This document shows positions 35,599 through 45,800 of a stretch of 64,000 bases of DNA, one piece after another. The stretch is from NCBI GenBank assembly GCA_943735955.1, contig OX030955.1:4651835-4715834 (forward strand). Reading direction: 5' to 3'. Origin of the DNA: Piscicola geometra. Taxonomy: Eukaryota; Annelida; Clitellata; Hirudinida; Piscicolidae. The translations under genes and the position numbers were made by a program. Each line of letters begins with the position of its first letter. Position 1 is the first letter of the stretch. The notes beneath the pieces were generated by a model. That model was not told where the DNA came from. It made no database searches and saw nothing but the letters and a program-made list of their open reading frames with translations.

Positions 35599-36223
35599 GG
35601 CTGCCATTTTGGCAGCCGCTCAAATAAATTTGTAGAATAAACGGTTTTGGGTATAATATATTAAAATTTTAGAATCTTAAGTCTAAATAAAAATTACATT
35701 TAATTAATTAAAATGTTTTTTGTGCGAATGTTGGTTATTTTGAATCTGTCGAGGAGTGGCCGCAGCAGACCAAGATGGCCGCAGGGAATCAAGTGAGCTG
35801 CGACATAAAGGAGAAATCCATCCATAGCAGCAGCAGTACCAGCGTTGGCAGGGACTTCTCCTTCACCCTCTATCGTAGTCTCGGCACCAGTGGCAAGACA
35901 GAAAATTGAGAAGAATGATGATTGTGTTTTGAGGATTATGTGGTGATGATTGTGCTGTGGTATGAGTGTTGGTACTGTGGTGATGATTGAAATTTTTATT
36001 TGTGGTGATAGTGATTTTTTGGCGGTGATTGTCATTGTGGTGTGGGTGAGGTTGGATTATTGAGGTTGATTGATTGTTTTTTCTATATATTTAAATTTAT
36101 ATATATACATATATTGGTAGGGGTCTAAAAACCGTTTTATTTAACAAATTTATTTGAAGAGCGCCTTTGTTCACTTAGTAAAGGGCGCTATACAAATCTT
36201 TAGTGATTGATTGATTGATTGAT
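35599..36223 (+). mobile_element. Family F retroelement, copy A, with L2-like LINE tail
   Basis: About 625 bp. It starts with the hairpin GGCTGCC-ATTTT-GGCAGCC and shares its body with 56579-57178 at high identity. The 3' end (GCGCCTTTGTTCACTTAGTA, then AAGGGCGCTATACAAAT and TGAT repeats at 36204-36223) is almost the same as the 3' end of the L2-like LINE at 29394-29456. It lacks reverse transcriptase, so it is a non-autonomous retroelement parasitising that LINE. The central part (about 35757-35905) is GC-rich and holds ATG at 35775 in a good initiation context with 44 codons to TGA at 35907-35909 (MAAGNQVSCDIKEK). An antisense frame is open too. Confidence 0.82.
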
Positions 36224-36289
36224 ACTGAGTAAAACAAACGTAAATCAGTTGAATAAAATTTTCAAACATACAAACAAATGTTGATCAGA

Positions 36290-36950
36290 CATCGAACTTT
36301 ATTTTTCCAAAAAAGCAGATAAGAAGCAAAAACAACCGAACAAGATCCTTTAAAGGGCAAGAAGGGATAATAACAAACAGCCACTACAGTCTCCACTAAC
36401 AATACCTTCAGCAGCAACGTCCCAAATATGAAACATGACTACCAAATGTTAAAAAAAAAAAAAAAAATCAAAGTACTCATCAAAGAAGCCTATTGGTACT
36501 CAAAAAACTCTCGATTCACTCGGCTTGCATGAGCTCCTTCAGCTACTTTAACAGCCAGTACACCGTGTTCTTTCCAGGCCACGAAGGCATCACTTCTCGC
36601 GTCAACCCAAAAAAAATTAACTAGCGAGATTCGAATCCTTTAAATTGAAATGACAGAGTTAGTTCAGAGAACATCCCTGAACATAGGCGTGACAGGAGAG
36701 TGTGGACAAAATGCAATTTCTAGCGGGATTGACCACAGAAGTCTCAACAGAAATCCGATAACTTCAATAATGAAACAATTCAAAGAAGAAAAAAAATCAA
36801 CAACAAAAACAATTTTTCATTCCAAGGTGTAAGCAACGAAATGTAATTTAATGAAAACCCAGCCTGCGACGATGAGTTGTCGACAACTTTAACTAAATTA
36901 AAAGTCCTAAAGCTGCACTGAATCGTCCACCATTGCGTTCACTAAAACCA
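36290..36950. other. GC-richer island with coding-like fragment
   Basis: Noticeably richer in G and C than its neighbours. A run of 17 A lies at 36451-36467. On the minus strand, 36639-36490 reads as a 49-codon stop-to-stop frame containing FFWVDARSDAFVAWKEHG and ending in FFEYQ, with balanced amino-acid use unlike the surrounding noise. AATTTAAAG just upstream could be a splice acceptor. A plus-strand frame at 36650-36832 overlaps the island but has no support. It could be the last exon of an unseen gene or transposon debris; I do not recognise it. Confidence 0.3.
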
Positions 36951-37590
36951 TACTGACTTAATTCTGTTTTTTTATACTTTTCAATCAATTAAAAAAACAA
37001 TTATGTACATTCTATTCATCATAAAATGTAGGCTTAAATCGAAGCTTTACATTTTTAAAAATATACTTTTGTTGAAGTTATCGATATATTTCATTTTTCG
37101 AAATATTTTCTGATTGAGGTCAAATTTAAAGTATATGATATATTTTATTCCAGAATTAATCAGGTAAATATAATTTGAATAGATGTCCTCGGCAACAATG
37201 TATTACTGTTAATAATTCGAATTGGGTTTATCTACACAATTTAAACTCAAAAGTTGTTAAATACGTTATTCGTTCCTTTTGTGACCTTCAATTGTTAATG
37301 TTATTCTTAATTTGTTTGTGATTACTAGTAACAATATTTTTTGATATGAAAAACTACTATTATGAACTGTACATTCATTTAGAATGAATTTTATTTGGTA
37401 CAGATTTATTTAGACTGAATCATCTCCAGATGAAGGACCGTAGGCTAAATCGCCAACAGGATGGATCGACCAGACCGGCTGAATCATCTAATAATCTTTT
37501 AAAAATGTGTTTAATATTTTTTTTCATTCTTAAAATCATAATCGGGGTTTTCAATAAAATTAGACTGACTGAATTTCATTAATTAAACCT
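36951..37590. other. AT-rich intergenic DNA
   Basis: No feature recognised. Confidence 0.4.
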
Positions 37591-37637
37591 AAAAAACGCG
37601 ATATAAATTTAATGGATTGATTGATTAATTGATTATA
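37591..37637 (+). repeat. Relict LINE 3' tail
   Basis: ACGCGATATAAATTTAATGG followed by imperfect ATTG repeats. This resembles the GCGCTATATAAATT...TGATTGATTGATTG ends elsewhere in the window. Only the last 50 bp of an element seem to remain, or the rest has decayed. Confidence 0.55.
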
Positions 37638-39304
37638 ACTTGTTAGTCCACATATAGGCGGAAATGTTTTTGTTAATCCTAGAAATGTATTTTTTTAGAG
37701 TTATTTATATTTTTATTTTCGGAGAAGCTATCATTTTCAAAGGTTCTGTTCATCATTTCTAGTTGATCCCACTAGGAATTTAATTATGTAAACCATCTTC
37801 ACGTCTTCGATCAAATATGTTTACACTAATTCTGTCATGTCAATTGAGAGTCTCGAAGTCTCGTTAGATTGTTTTTAAGATGATGACGTGAGTAGGGAGG
37901 GTGGAGGATGGAAAATATTGCTCCAGCCAATGTAACTGAAGAAGATTTTTTGCTCGTTAAAAACGCATGGAAGAGAAGACTTAACAAATTTTAATAAATG
38001 GTAAAATGCCGTTTTTTGTATGTTAAGATATAGTTGGTAGGTATGTGGTGACGGTCTTATTTTTGATCTGGTATACCCTGCAGTCTATATCGTTAGAGGA
38101 TCATACTTTAATTCTGTTTTTCTGAAAATAATTTGTAAAAAATATGATTTTTATGGTGCTTTATATTTGAATGCTTAAGATTTTTTATTCAAGAAAAGTA
38201 TCATTATACTTTTTTGCTAATTTTAAAAAATCTTCAAAATAAATTATAATTTCATTAATCGAACTAAAAGATTTACCTAATATTTTCTTCAAAATAAAAT
38301 AAGAAAAAAATTCAAAATGAAAAGAGAAAATATCTTGGAAAAAAACAAAAATTAATTAAAGATATGGATTTGCGTTGTTGATATTTTACTCGGAACCATT
38401 TATGAGAAGAAATTGTATTGAAGAACTAAAAATCATGAAAAGACCTACTAACTTGAAAAAATCTCTTATCTTGATCTACCACATTATTGATTTGCCATTA
38501 CAACAGCTTGGGAGAACATTTTCTGAGTGTATTATTATTTAATTAACGTATACTGAATAAAAAGGATCTAGTTTATCAAATAAAATAAGCCAATACAGTC
38601 ATAAAAAGAAACACTAACGACTTGCAAGTGTAATAGGTAATCAATGCAACCATCTAACTCACGACACTCACAATTTCTAATTTTTCACATTGAAAAGGAA
38701 TGTTTTGATGGAAGAGAAAATTGATGTTAGTATATATGTTTGCTGGGTATGGTATAGAACATATGAGATCAATTTCACATATGTTCTAGAAGTGAATTTA
38801 TTAAAAAAATAAATAGCTTCGATTTATATTTGAAATCACATAGTTTGTTATTACTAAATAAAATAATTTAAACATGGTTCAAATTTCATAGCATTCAGTA
38901 ATTTTTGAAAATAATAATCATGCACTCATAAATTTAAGAGCATCTTTTATACTTTTAGAATTATTTTGAAACAAGTCTCACTACTCGGAAAGAAACATTA
39001 TTATTGATACAATCGATGCTGACTTAAATCACTGGCAGTTGGTTGTGAGTGTGAAGATGGTTCAATCTAATTTGTTTTTTTGTGTTTTTGAATTGTGATG
39101 CAATTTATGATATCATCCGAAATTAGTTTCAATTTTATTCTTCTGTTTTTTAATAAACATTTTGTATGTCAATTTATTTTCTACGTTCAACCTGGTTATT
39201 AATTTACTCCTATGTATAGTATTCATTGTACCTAATGATCTTGATAGAATTTAGAAAAACAAAAACACTGAAGAATTTTTTTAAATACTGTACAACCAAA
39301 TCAT
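37638..39304. other. AT-rich intergenic DNA
   Basis: No gene recognised. A somewhat less AT-rich patch at 37840-38100 carries no motif that I can name. Confidence 0.4.
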
Positions 39305-39436
39305 CTTCCTTAATGCTCTTTATCGATTTGAAATGTGGGCGTTAAAAAAGGCTGAGGAAATGCACTGCTTGTTTTTGATATGAAGACATCCAGAAAGGTA
39401 CTTGGAGTAAAACTCAAGAACAAAATGAGAAATGAT
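39305..39436 (+). pseudogene. Reverse transcriptase fragment (RTE-like)
   Basis: Two overlapping frames read LYRFEMWALKKAEE and then, after a frameshift, FDMKTSRKVLGVKLKNKMRN. This is the usual order (LYG.E.W.L.K..E then FEMK..RK.LGV....K.RN) near the C-terminus of RTE-like polyproteins. The piece is about 130 bp, has a shift and a stop, and ends directly at the MITE at 39439. No continuation was found beyond the MITE. Confidence 0.65.
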
Positions 39437-39438
39437 TA

Positions 39439-39638
39439 CCGAAAAACACCATGTATAAGCGCACCTGTTCTTTCAATGCAACAAAAAGATAAAAGATATA
39501 TAAAGAAACGAAAAGTAGCTAGGTAAATCGAGCGTATTCACTAATTTACTTTAGCAACAGTTTTAAATTCACGTCATTAGAAAACCTTTGAGAGAAAAAC
39601 AAGAGAAAAAAGTGCGTTTTATACATGTTGTTTTACGA
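39439..39638 (+). mobile_element. MITE with pogo/Tc1-like ends, best-bounded copy
   Basis: A 200-bp element flanked by TA on both sides (39437-39438 and 39639-39640). The left end is CCGAAAAACACCATGTATAA then GCGCAC; the right end in reverse complement is TCGTAAAACAACATGTATAA then AACGCAC. The interior is AT-rich and has no frame. Related copies are at 2-204 and, decayed, at 17300-17600. The required transposase gene is not in the window. Confidence 0.82.
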
Positions 39639-39640
39639 TA

Positions 39641-40499
39641 CATCGAAAACGACTTTTTAAAAATCATGGACAGAACTTATATTTTAAAGTTTTTAATTAA
39701 AACTGAAATCTCATAAGTGCTTTGAAAATAACTTTATATTAGTTTTTATCGTAATCATAATATCCTTGCTGCTTACGATTGAAGAATTTAATTAAATATA
39801 AAAACAAAAAAGAAGAATAAAGAGTATTCAAAATAGTGTATCAATAATAGTAAAGATAATAGTATTAATAATAATAATAGTTGGTTTTTTATAAGCTTTT
39901 ATATTCACCTGCGTATGAAATTATATTATTAAAACACATAAAATAAGAAAAATTCCATTAATTATTTTCATGAAAAGATCAGTATTTCGATTTCTTCACC
40001 TTGAATAAATAATTGAATGTAATATAAAACTGCTTCAGATAACTTCACATGAAATCATATCGGTAAATTCAACTAAAGTGTGCTGTCTTCCACAATGTGG
40101 AACTTCCCCTTGGACGCTCATTCTTCTTCTTCTAGACGTGGCAGAAAACTTCTGTTGATTGTGTGTGAGCTCTGGTTGTTAAATTTGATGAGAACAATAA
40201 AAAAATAGTTTTCGAAAAAAAACGTAAATTTTTTTTTTCTTTAAAAAATGATAGTGTCGTAAAACTATGAATGTCCGAAGATTCTGCTATTATACTATAA
40301 TCTTTTCAATTTGCCCTTGTTACCTTGTTGCCCTCTTTTTTTCCTAAACGAGAAACAAACGCTTAGAAGTTTAATTATTTTTTTGTTTTTAATTTTAACT
40401 TTAACCTGAACTTTGTTTATATATCTTCATCTGTTATCATATTTATATACTTACTTATTATTCAAAGATTTTGTTGATTTGCATCAATTAATTAATTTT
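39641..40499. other. AT-rich intergenic DNA
   Basis: No gene recognised. A short less AT-rich patch lies at 40080-40180. Confidence 0.4.
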
Positions 40500-41479
40500 A
40501 TGTCAAAAATAACTCCCTCCCTACTCGCGATTGAACAAAAAACAAAATGGGAGATGATAAACCTTTTATTCATTAGAAAAACACATTTTTTGAATTTTTC
40601 TAATGTTTTTAGCAATTTTTCATATAGAAATCTTTTTTGAAAAAAATGTTCATTAAATTTTTTTTTTCAAACTTTTTTATTTTCAGTGAAAGAGTCATCT
40701 TTTGATTTTAACAGACATAAAAGTTAAAGTCTTTTTCGCTTCTTTCTAATAACCTGCTTTTTTTGATTTTTTGAATTTCTTTGAAACTCAGTTTTCTTTC
40801 TTTTACTCTAGTTAAGTTTTAACTATTTTTTGTTTGAACCGCTGCTTGAAGCCTCTGAAAGACGGGATCTGGCCATCTTTAGGCTGCTGGCTCTTTTATA
40901 GGATGATGGATCTAATGACTGCATTAAATTGGCCAGTATCTTTAGTCTATGGTTCACCTATCTACACTGCCTCACCATTTCAAGGTTGTAAACAAGAATG
41001 TCATTAATTTTAGAAGCCGTTTCACTGTTTGGGTACTTCTTAGTTAAAGCTTCTTCATCAATGTCCTAGTCTCTTTTTTGCCTATCTAAAATCGTCTTGA
41101 GATGGGGCTGCATAAGAAAAATTAACCACAGACTTATTCCATGTGCTCAATTGCTGCCTTTGACACCATGTTTCACACCCAAGCAGGAAAACACCACCAG
41201 AACAACTTGAAATAGGGAGGTTCCTTAACTTCTCTGACTAGACTATCTAGGCGATTGTTTATCTGTGGGTTCTGGCTTGAGAATTCAGTGAAATCATTGA
41301 AGTGTTGAAAACAAACTGTTGTTGCTTTGAAAAAAACCCAAACTTGTTGTCTTTGTGAAAAAAACAACCCACTGGATACCATTCTTTGTTCACGGCAGAG
41401 AAATAACTCATTGAATCGGTTCCAGGGTTTGGCTGAGCTCGAGAGCTACTAGTTGAAGACACACGACAAGTGCATGTCC
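40500..41479 (-). repeat. Repeat G, copy 1 (coding-like, inverted pair)
   Basis: About 1 kb whose reverse complement matches 50741-52110 over most of its length. The minus strand reads in protein-like frames: one with QPNPGTDSMSYFSAVNKEWY and then PVGCFFHKDNKFGFFSKQQQ, and further on one with QKRD-stop-DIDEEAL and later VNHRLKILANLMQSLDPSSY. The frame is broken by stops and shifts, so no product is expected. The conserved parts of both copies agree in these readings, so the ancestor was probably coding. I cannot name the gene. The 3' part (40500-40830) is AT-rich and shared too, like a 3' UTR. A retrocopied host transcript or an unknown transposon would both fit. Confidence 0.7.
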
Positions 41480-42599
41480 AACTACACTAGAATTTTTCTA
41501 TCAACGTTTATTTCAACCATAAAACTTTGTAAAACCTGATATATCCTTATATCATTTTCAACCAATTGCAGAACTTTATTAATGTGACTGCTGAAGCCCA
41601 GTGTAGAGTTTGACGGCACAAATATTTTTTGTAAAATATAATATTATATTAAGTATTATATTAAATAATCATATTATCGTAAAAGTTGAGTATATTAAAT
41701 TATCTAATGATTTCTTTTGAATTGAAAACGCTGAGACTTAAGGCTGAAACTTGGATTTCGATTTTTGGGCGTTCATAAAAATTACCAACTTCCAATATTA
41801 AATATTCATTAAATAAATTAGTGAACCATATTCCAAATGGACTAAACAATTTCTAATTTTTTGATTTTTTGCCTTCTTATTTTCTCCCCCCCCTAATAAA
41901 TGCTCCAGAAGAGCCCTGTTCAATTTGGGAAGAAGAAGAGAAAAAAACATTAATTTTAGTATTTTCAAACTGTTTAATTCAGAGGTAATTTGAAATCATA
42001 GTGGTTGCCCAATAATAAGTAGAAGTATTGAAATAATAATAATATTTATGAAATTAACTATAAAAATTAGAATCATTTGATATCAGAATGAAATTCAAAA
42101 AACTGGTTTTGAAGACATTCCATTAAAACGGAAATTAAATTAAAGTAAAGGATGTGGATAATCAATTGAAAAGATAAAATTAAAAATGTAGGAAAATAAA
42201 ATGGTGTCGGAAAGTTTAGAAAAACTATAAAAATGCTATGGTGAGTATTCAATTACCTAATATAAAAATTTAAGTTTAAAATATTTGTACGCACTTTATT
42301 TCAAAAGAAAGATTTAAAGCATCAATTGAATTGAATTGGATTTTATAAAAATTTAATTTATAATTTATGATTAAAATAACCTATTTCAAAAATTTAAAAA
42401 AAACCTATTTATGTGTAGAAAAATGATGTATAGAAACATTTCCCTATTAACTACCAAACTTACTGAAAAAGAAAGTTAATTTAAACTTTCGTTTTTACTT
42501 TCGTTCTTAGAAAATCTGATTTTTTCTGCTGATATTAACTACACACATATTTTAAGAAACCCTCTATTCTTTTTTTCTCTAATATTAAAAACAGGATTC
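41480..42599. other. AT-rich intergenic DNA
   Basis: No feature recognised apart from a run of C at about 41886-41893. Confidence 0.4.
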
Positions 42600-42810
42600 T
42601 TTTAATATTTCCATCATTATCACTACTTCCACCAATTTACTCATAATCATTTTTACCTTCATCACGAGATCATCATCATTATCATCGCCACCTTCATCAT
42701 GAACATCAAAGGTCACTATCATCATCATGATCTCCAGCGACTTTCATTCCACCGTGACTTAGCAATAAAATTTAATGAAAGCAGCCGAAGCGTAGAAATA
42801 TTTAAATTAG
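42600..42810 (-). repeat. Repeat E, copy 2 (GAT-rich)
   Basis: Inverted partner of 32275-32480. On the minus strand it has CTTTCATTAAATTTTATTGC, GAAAGTCGCTGG and TAGTGACCTTTGATGTTCAT. The 13-codon ATG frame is kept here as MKVAGDHDDDSDL with the same stop position. A CAT/ATC triplet-rich stretch (42600-42740) adjoins it. Confidence 0.65.
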
Positions 42811-45800
42811 ACACTGTAAACTTTCGTGCAAACTACAAACTAACATTTTTAAATATAAAAAAAATATTTTTTTGGTAGTAACCTTTATTTACATATTGCC
42901 CAAAAAGTATTTAGCTTAAAAATCTTATTATATCTTAAGAAATCCTGCTCACAGGACTAAACCTCTATACCAGATCATATTTTATTTCAGTTTGTTTTCT
43001 TCCCAGCACCTGATATTAAACCAAAGGCAACTCTTTTTTATATTCAATTTTAATCAATACTTATGATTTTAAAACTGAGAATTATGTTGAATTGGGTAAT
43101 CGTTGTAGCTGTGTTTTGTTATGAAAGCTAGTAATTGTTGTTGAAGCTGGAAATGTATGTGGACATTGAGCATTTTTAAAACTGGAAAGTGTTGTTCAAG
43201 CTTACATCTGCAACACATTTATATCGATGAAGGAAAGCTTTTCAGTATGAGGTCAAACGATGAATTGAATTTATTTTCAGAACTTCAAATATTTTTTCTG
43301 GAAGTGACTTTTTTTAGTTACCTATCTTCATTAAGATATAAAAATAAAACAGCTAATTTATTTTCTTTTAGATTGAAAGATTTAAAATAAACAGTTCGTA
43401 ATTCAACTCGGCTATATTTATTTATGTACTTGGTCGTTCATTTTGTTATTACGCACTATAAGTTATAGTCTATAAGAACTGTATATAAATAACCATTGCC
43501 TAGAAAAGAGTCTCTTAAATTTCATTTTGAAATGATAAAAGATTGAATGAATTAATTTATATTTTTTAGATATTTTTGAGTTGAATAAATTCATTAGAGT
43601 ATCGTGTATTTTAAATCGGTTTTTAAAGAGTTTCTTCAAGAATTGATTGATGGCCCATACTGTCAATGGTGCACAAAAATAACAACCTTCATTTCAGTCA
43701 CAAACACGCGTACAGTCACATAAATGATTGATAGCTTTGACATACGCTTAGTGAAAAACCTAACTTATTTGTATTTTGGATGTTGTTTATTTTATGTACT
43801 GTATGATGCAAGATTATTTTGAAATTTAAAATATTTTTTTTATGTCTTGAAAAATAAAAGTTAATGAAATTTGTTAAAATACATTGATAAATATAGAGGT
43901 TTCTGAAAACATATTCGAACTTATTTTTTATGATTACACTTTTTCTCAAAAATTCGTTAAAATGGATTAATATCTTGTTGAATATCAAAAGCCATAATTA
44001 CCACTTCAGACATTCAAGTTTTTAAATAAACGGTTAAAAACGTATGTCTGAAACAAGGGTTGAAAAATATTAGTTTTCAGAAATTGAGGGTGTCCTAAAA
44101 TTATAATTTTTTAGGTTTCAATAGTTTCCGATTTATTTATGTTTTAGTGTGTGTGAAGCAAATATCCGATTTGATAATACAGTAATATAAATAGCGTAAA
44201 ATTAAATTTTCTAGAGTATTTACTTTGAAATGTTCTTAGTAGAAATGATGCATGGCTCAAGAGTCTAAAATAACTCTTTTTTTCAATTTTCTATTTTTGA
44301 AATTCAAAAATCAGTTTTTAAACTAACTTTGTTTAAAATAATTTTGCAATATTTATTTTGCGAATGCACATTTACAAACAATGACTATGAATTTAAAACT
44401 TCGGAAAAGAATCTATTTCAAACGATTATGTTTATAGTGATTCTCAAAAAGGTATGTTTCAATGATGTTTATATACGATGTTCTAAAATAGTTTGAAAAC
44501 GATTTAAAGTGTTTTAGAAACCAAAAATTGAAGGTTTCCACTGAATAAAATTTAAAATTTCAACGAAAAATAATCTAGCCTTTGATAAAACACATCGATA
44601 AACAGACTCATTTTCATAAATAACCATACCCACCGTTTCTCAATTACTTGCAAGTTTGCTCTTACATCTTTCTAATACCTTTTTCTGTAAATCATATTTT
44701 GCATGCAGCCCTGTCTGTAAATTAAAGAAATACGATTTGCCTTTTGACCTGGAAATACACACACTAACGTGAGAGGCTACTGCTCCACTAAACTTACTTT
44801 CATGAGTAAATCATACATACATAATAATAATAAATATTTTAATAGTAGATTTTCTAATGACAAAGCTGCAAATTGAATTTTTTCAAAGTAATTGAGTTTC
44901 TGATGTTTTTAAAATACAAAATTGAGATGCCTAATTGGCTCAATACAAATACTTTGAAATAAAAATGGAATCATTGTAGAAAAATGCATAACAATTTCAG
45001 TATTAGTAATTAATAGATTAATGTATTCAAAAATTTAAATATTGCGAAAAATTATCTATAAAGTTCTATATCCACAAAAACTCTAATATACTAACTAAAA
45101 ACTCGAATAAAATACATTTGAAGTTTATAAATAACTATATATACAAAAATATTTGAATTATTTGGAAGTCAAAAAGCCATAAATACTTTCGAGCTAATTC
45201 GAGATCTTATCTTTCATCATCATTCCGTAAATACACACCAAGCATGTCGGTTTTACAATTAAGTTCACAATTCTTTTAAGATGAAAAAACTATAACTGAA
45301 CTCATTATTTTTTCGTTAATGGGTTGTTTCTTCATTCAGTATTCAGTCTGTAGATGAAAGTGGGCAATAAATATATGAAAAATCATTGGAAAAATGTTCC
45401 CTCTTGTGAATAATCCTTAGTAAAAAATTATTGGTATTCCCAAAATACCATCAATTCAATAATAGAATGTCTTTAAATATTACCGATGCCACTTCTGTCA
45501 ATAGAAGTCACATTCATTTATGAAACATTTAATATTTAAAACAATTTTATTGAAAGAAATTGAAATCAAATGAAAAATTGTAAATTAATGAGTAAAATAA
45601 ACTTTCTGATGCTTTCGACTCATTGAATGTCTCTAAAAATCATTAAATAAAATGAAAGTAAAAATTTAATCAAAAATATAATTCTAACTTGAGCGTTTAA
45701 ATTTAAGTGAACTTTTTGTCGGCTTTGTCTCTTGGTCATAACAAATAGACGTGAATTCAATCTATTAGACCGGTTTATTATACAAAAAACTCTGTGGGTC

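Noticed and set aside
35700..36035. Minus-strand frame in family F, partly shared with 56680-56967
   Set aside because: It is antisense to the tailed element and its likely reading direction; openness on both strands follows from GC-rich composition. Not called, though it is shared.
43716..43988. 90-codon minus-strand open frame
   Set aside because: F/N/I/K-rich and unsupported; likely chance.
45312..45326. CGTTAATGGGTT, similar to a piggyBac end
   Set aside because: The next bases are GT and not TTAA, the match is short, and no opposite end is nearby.
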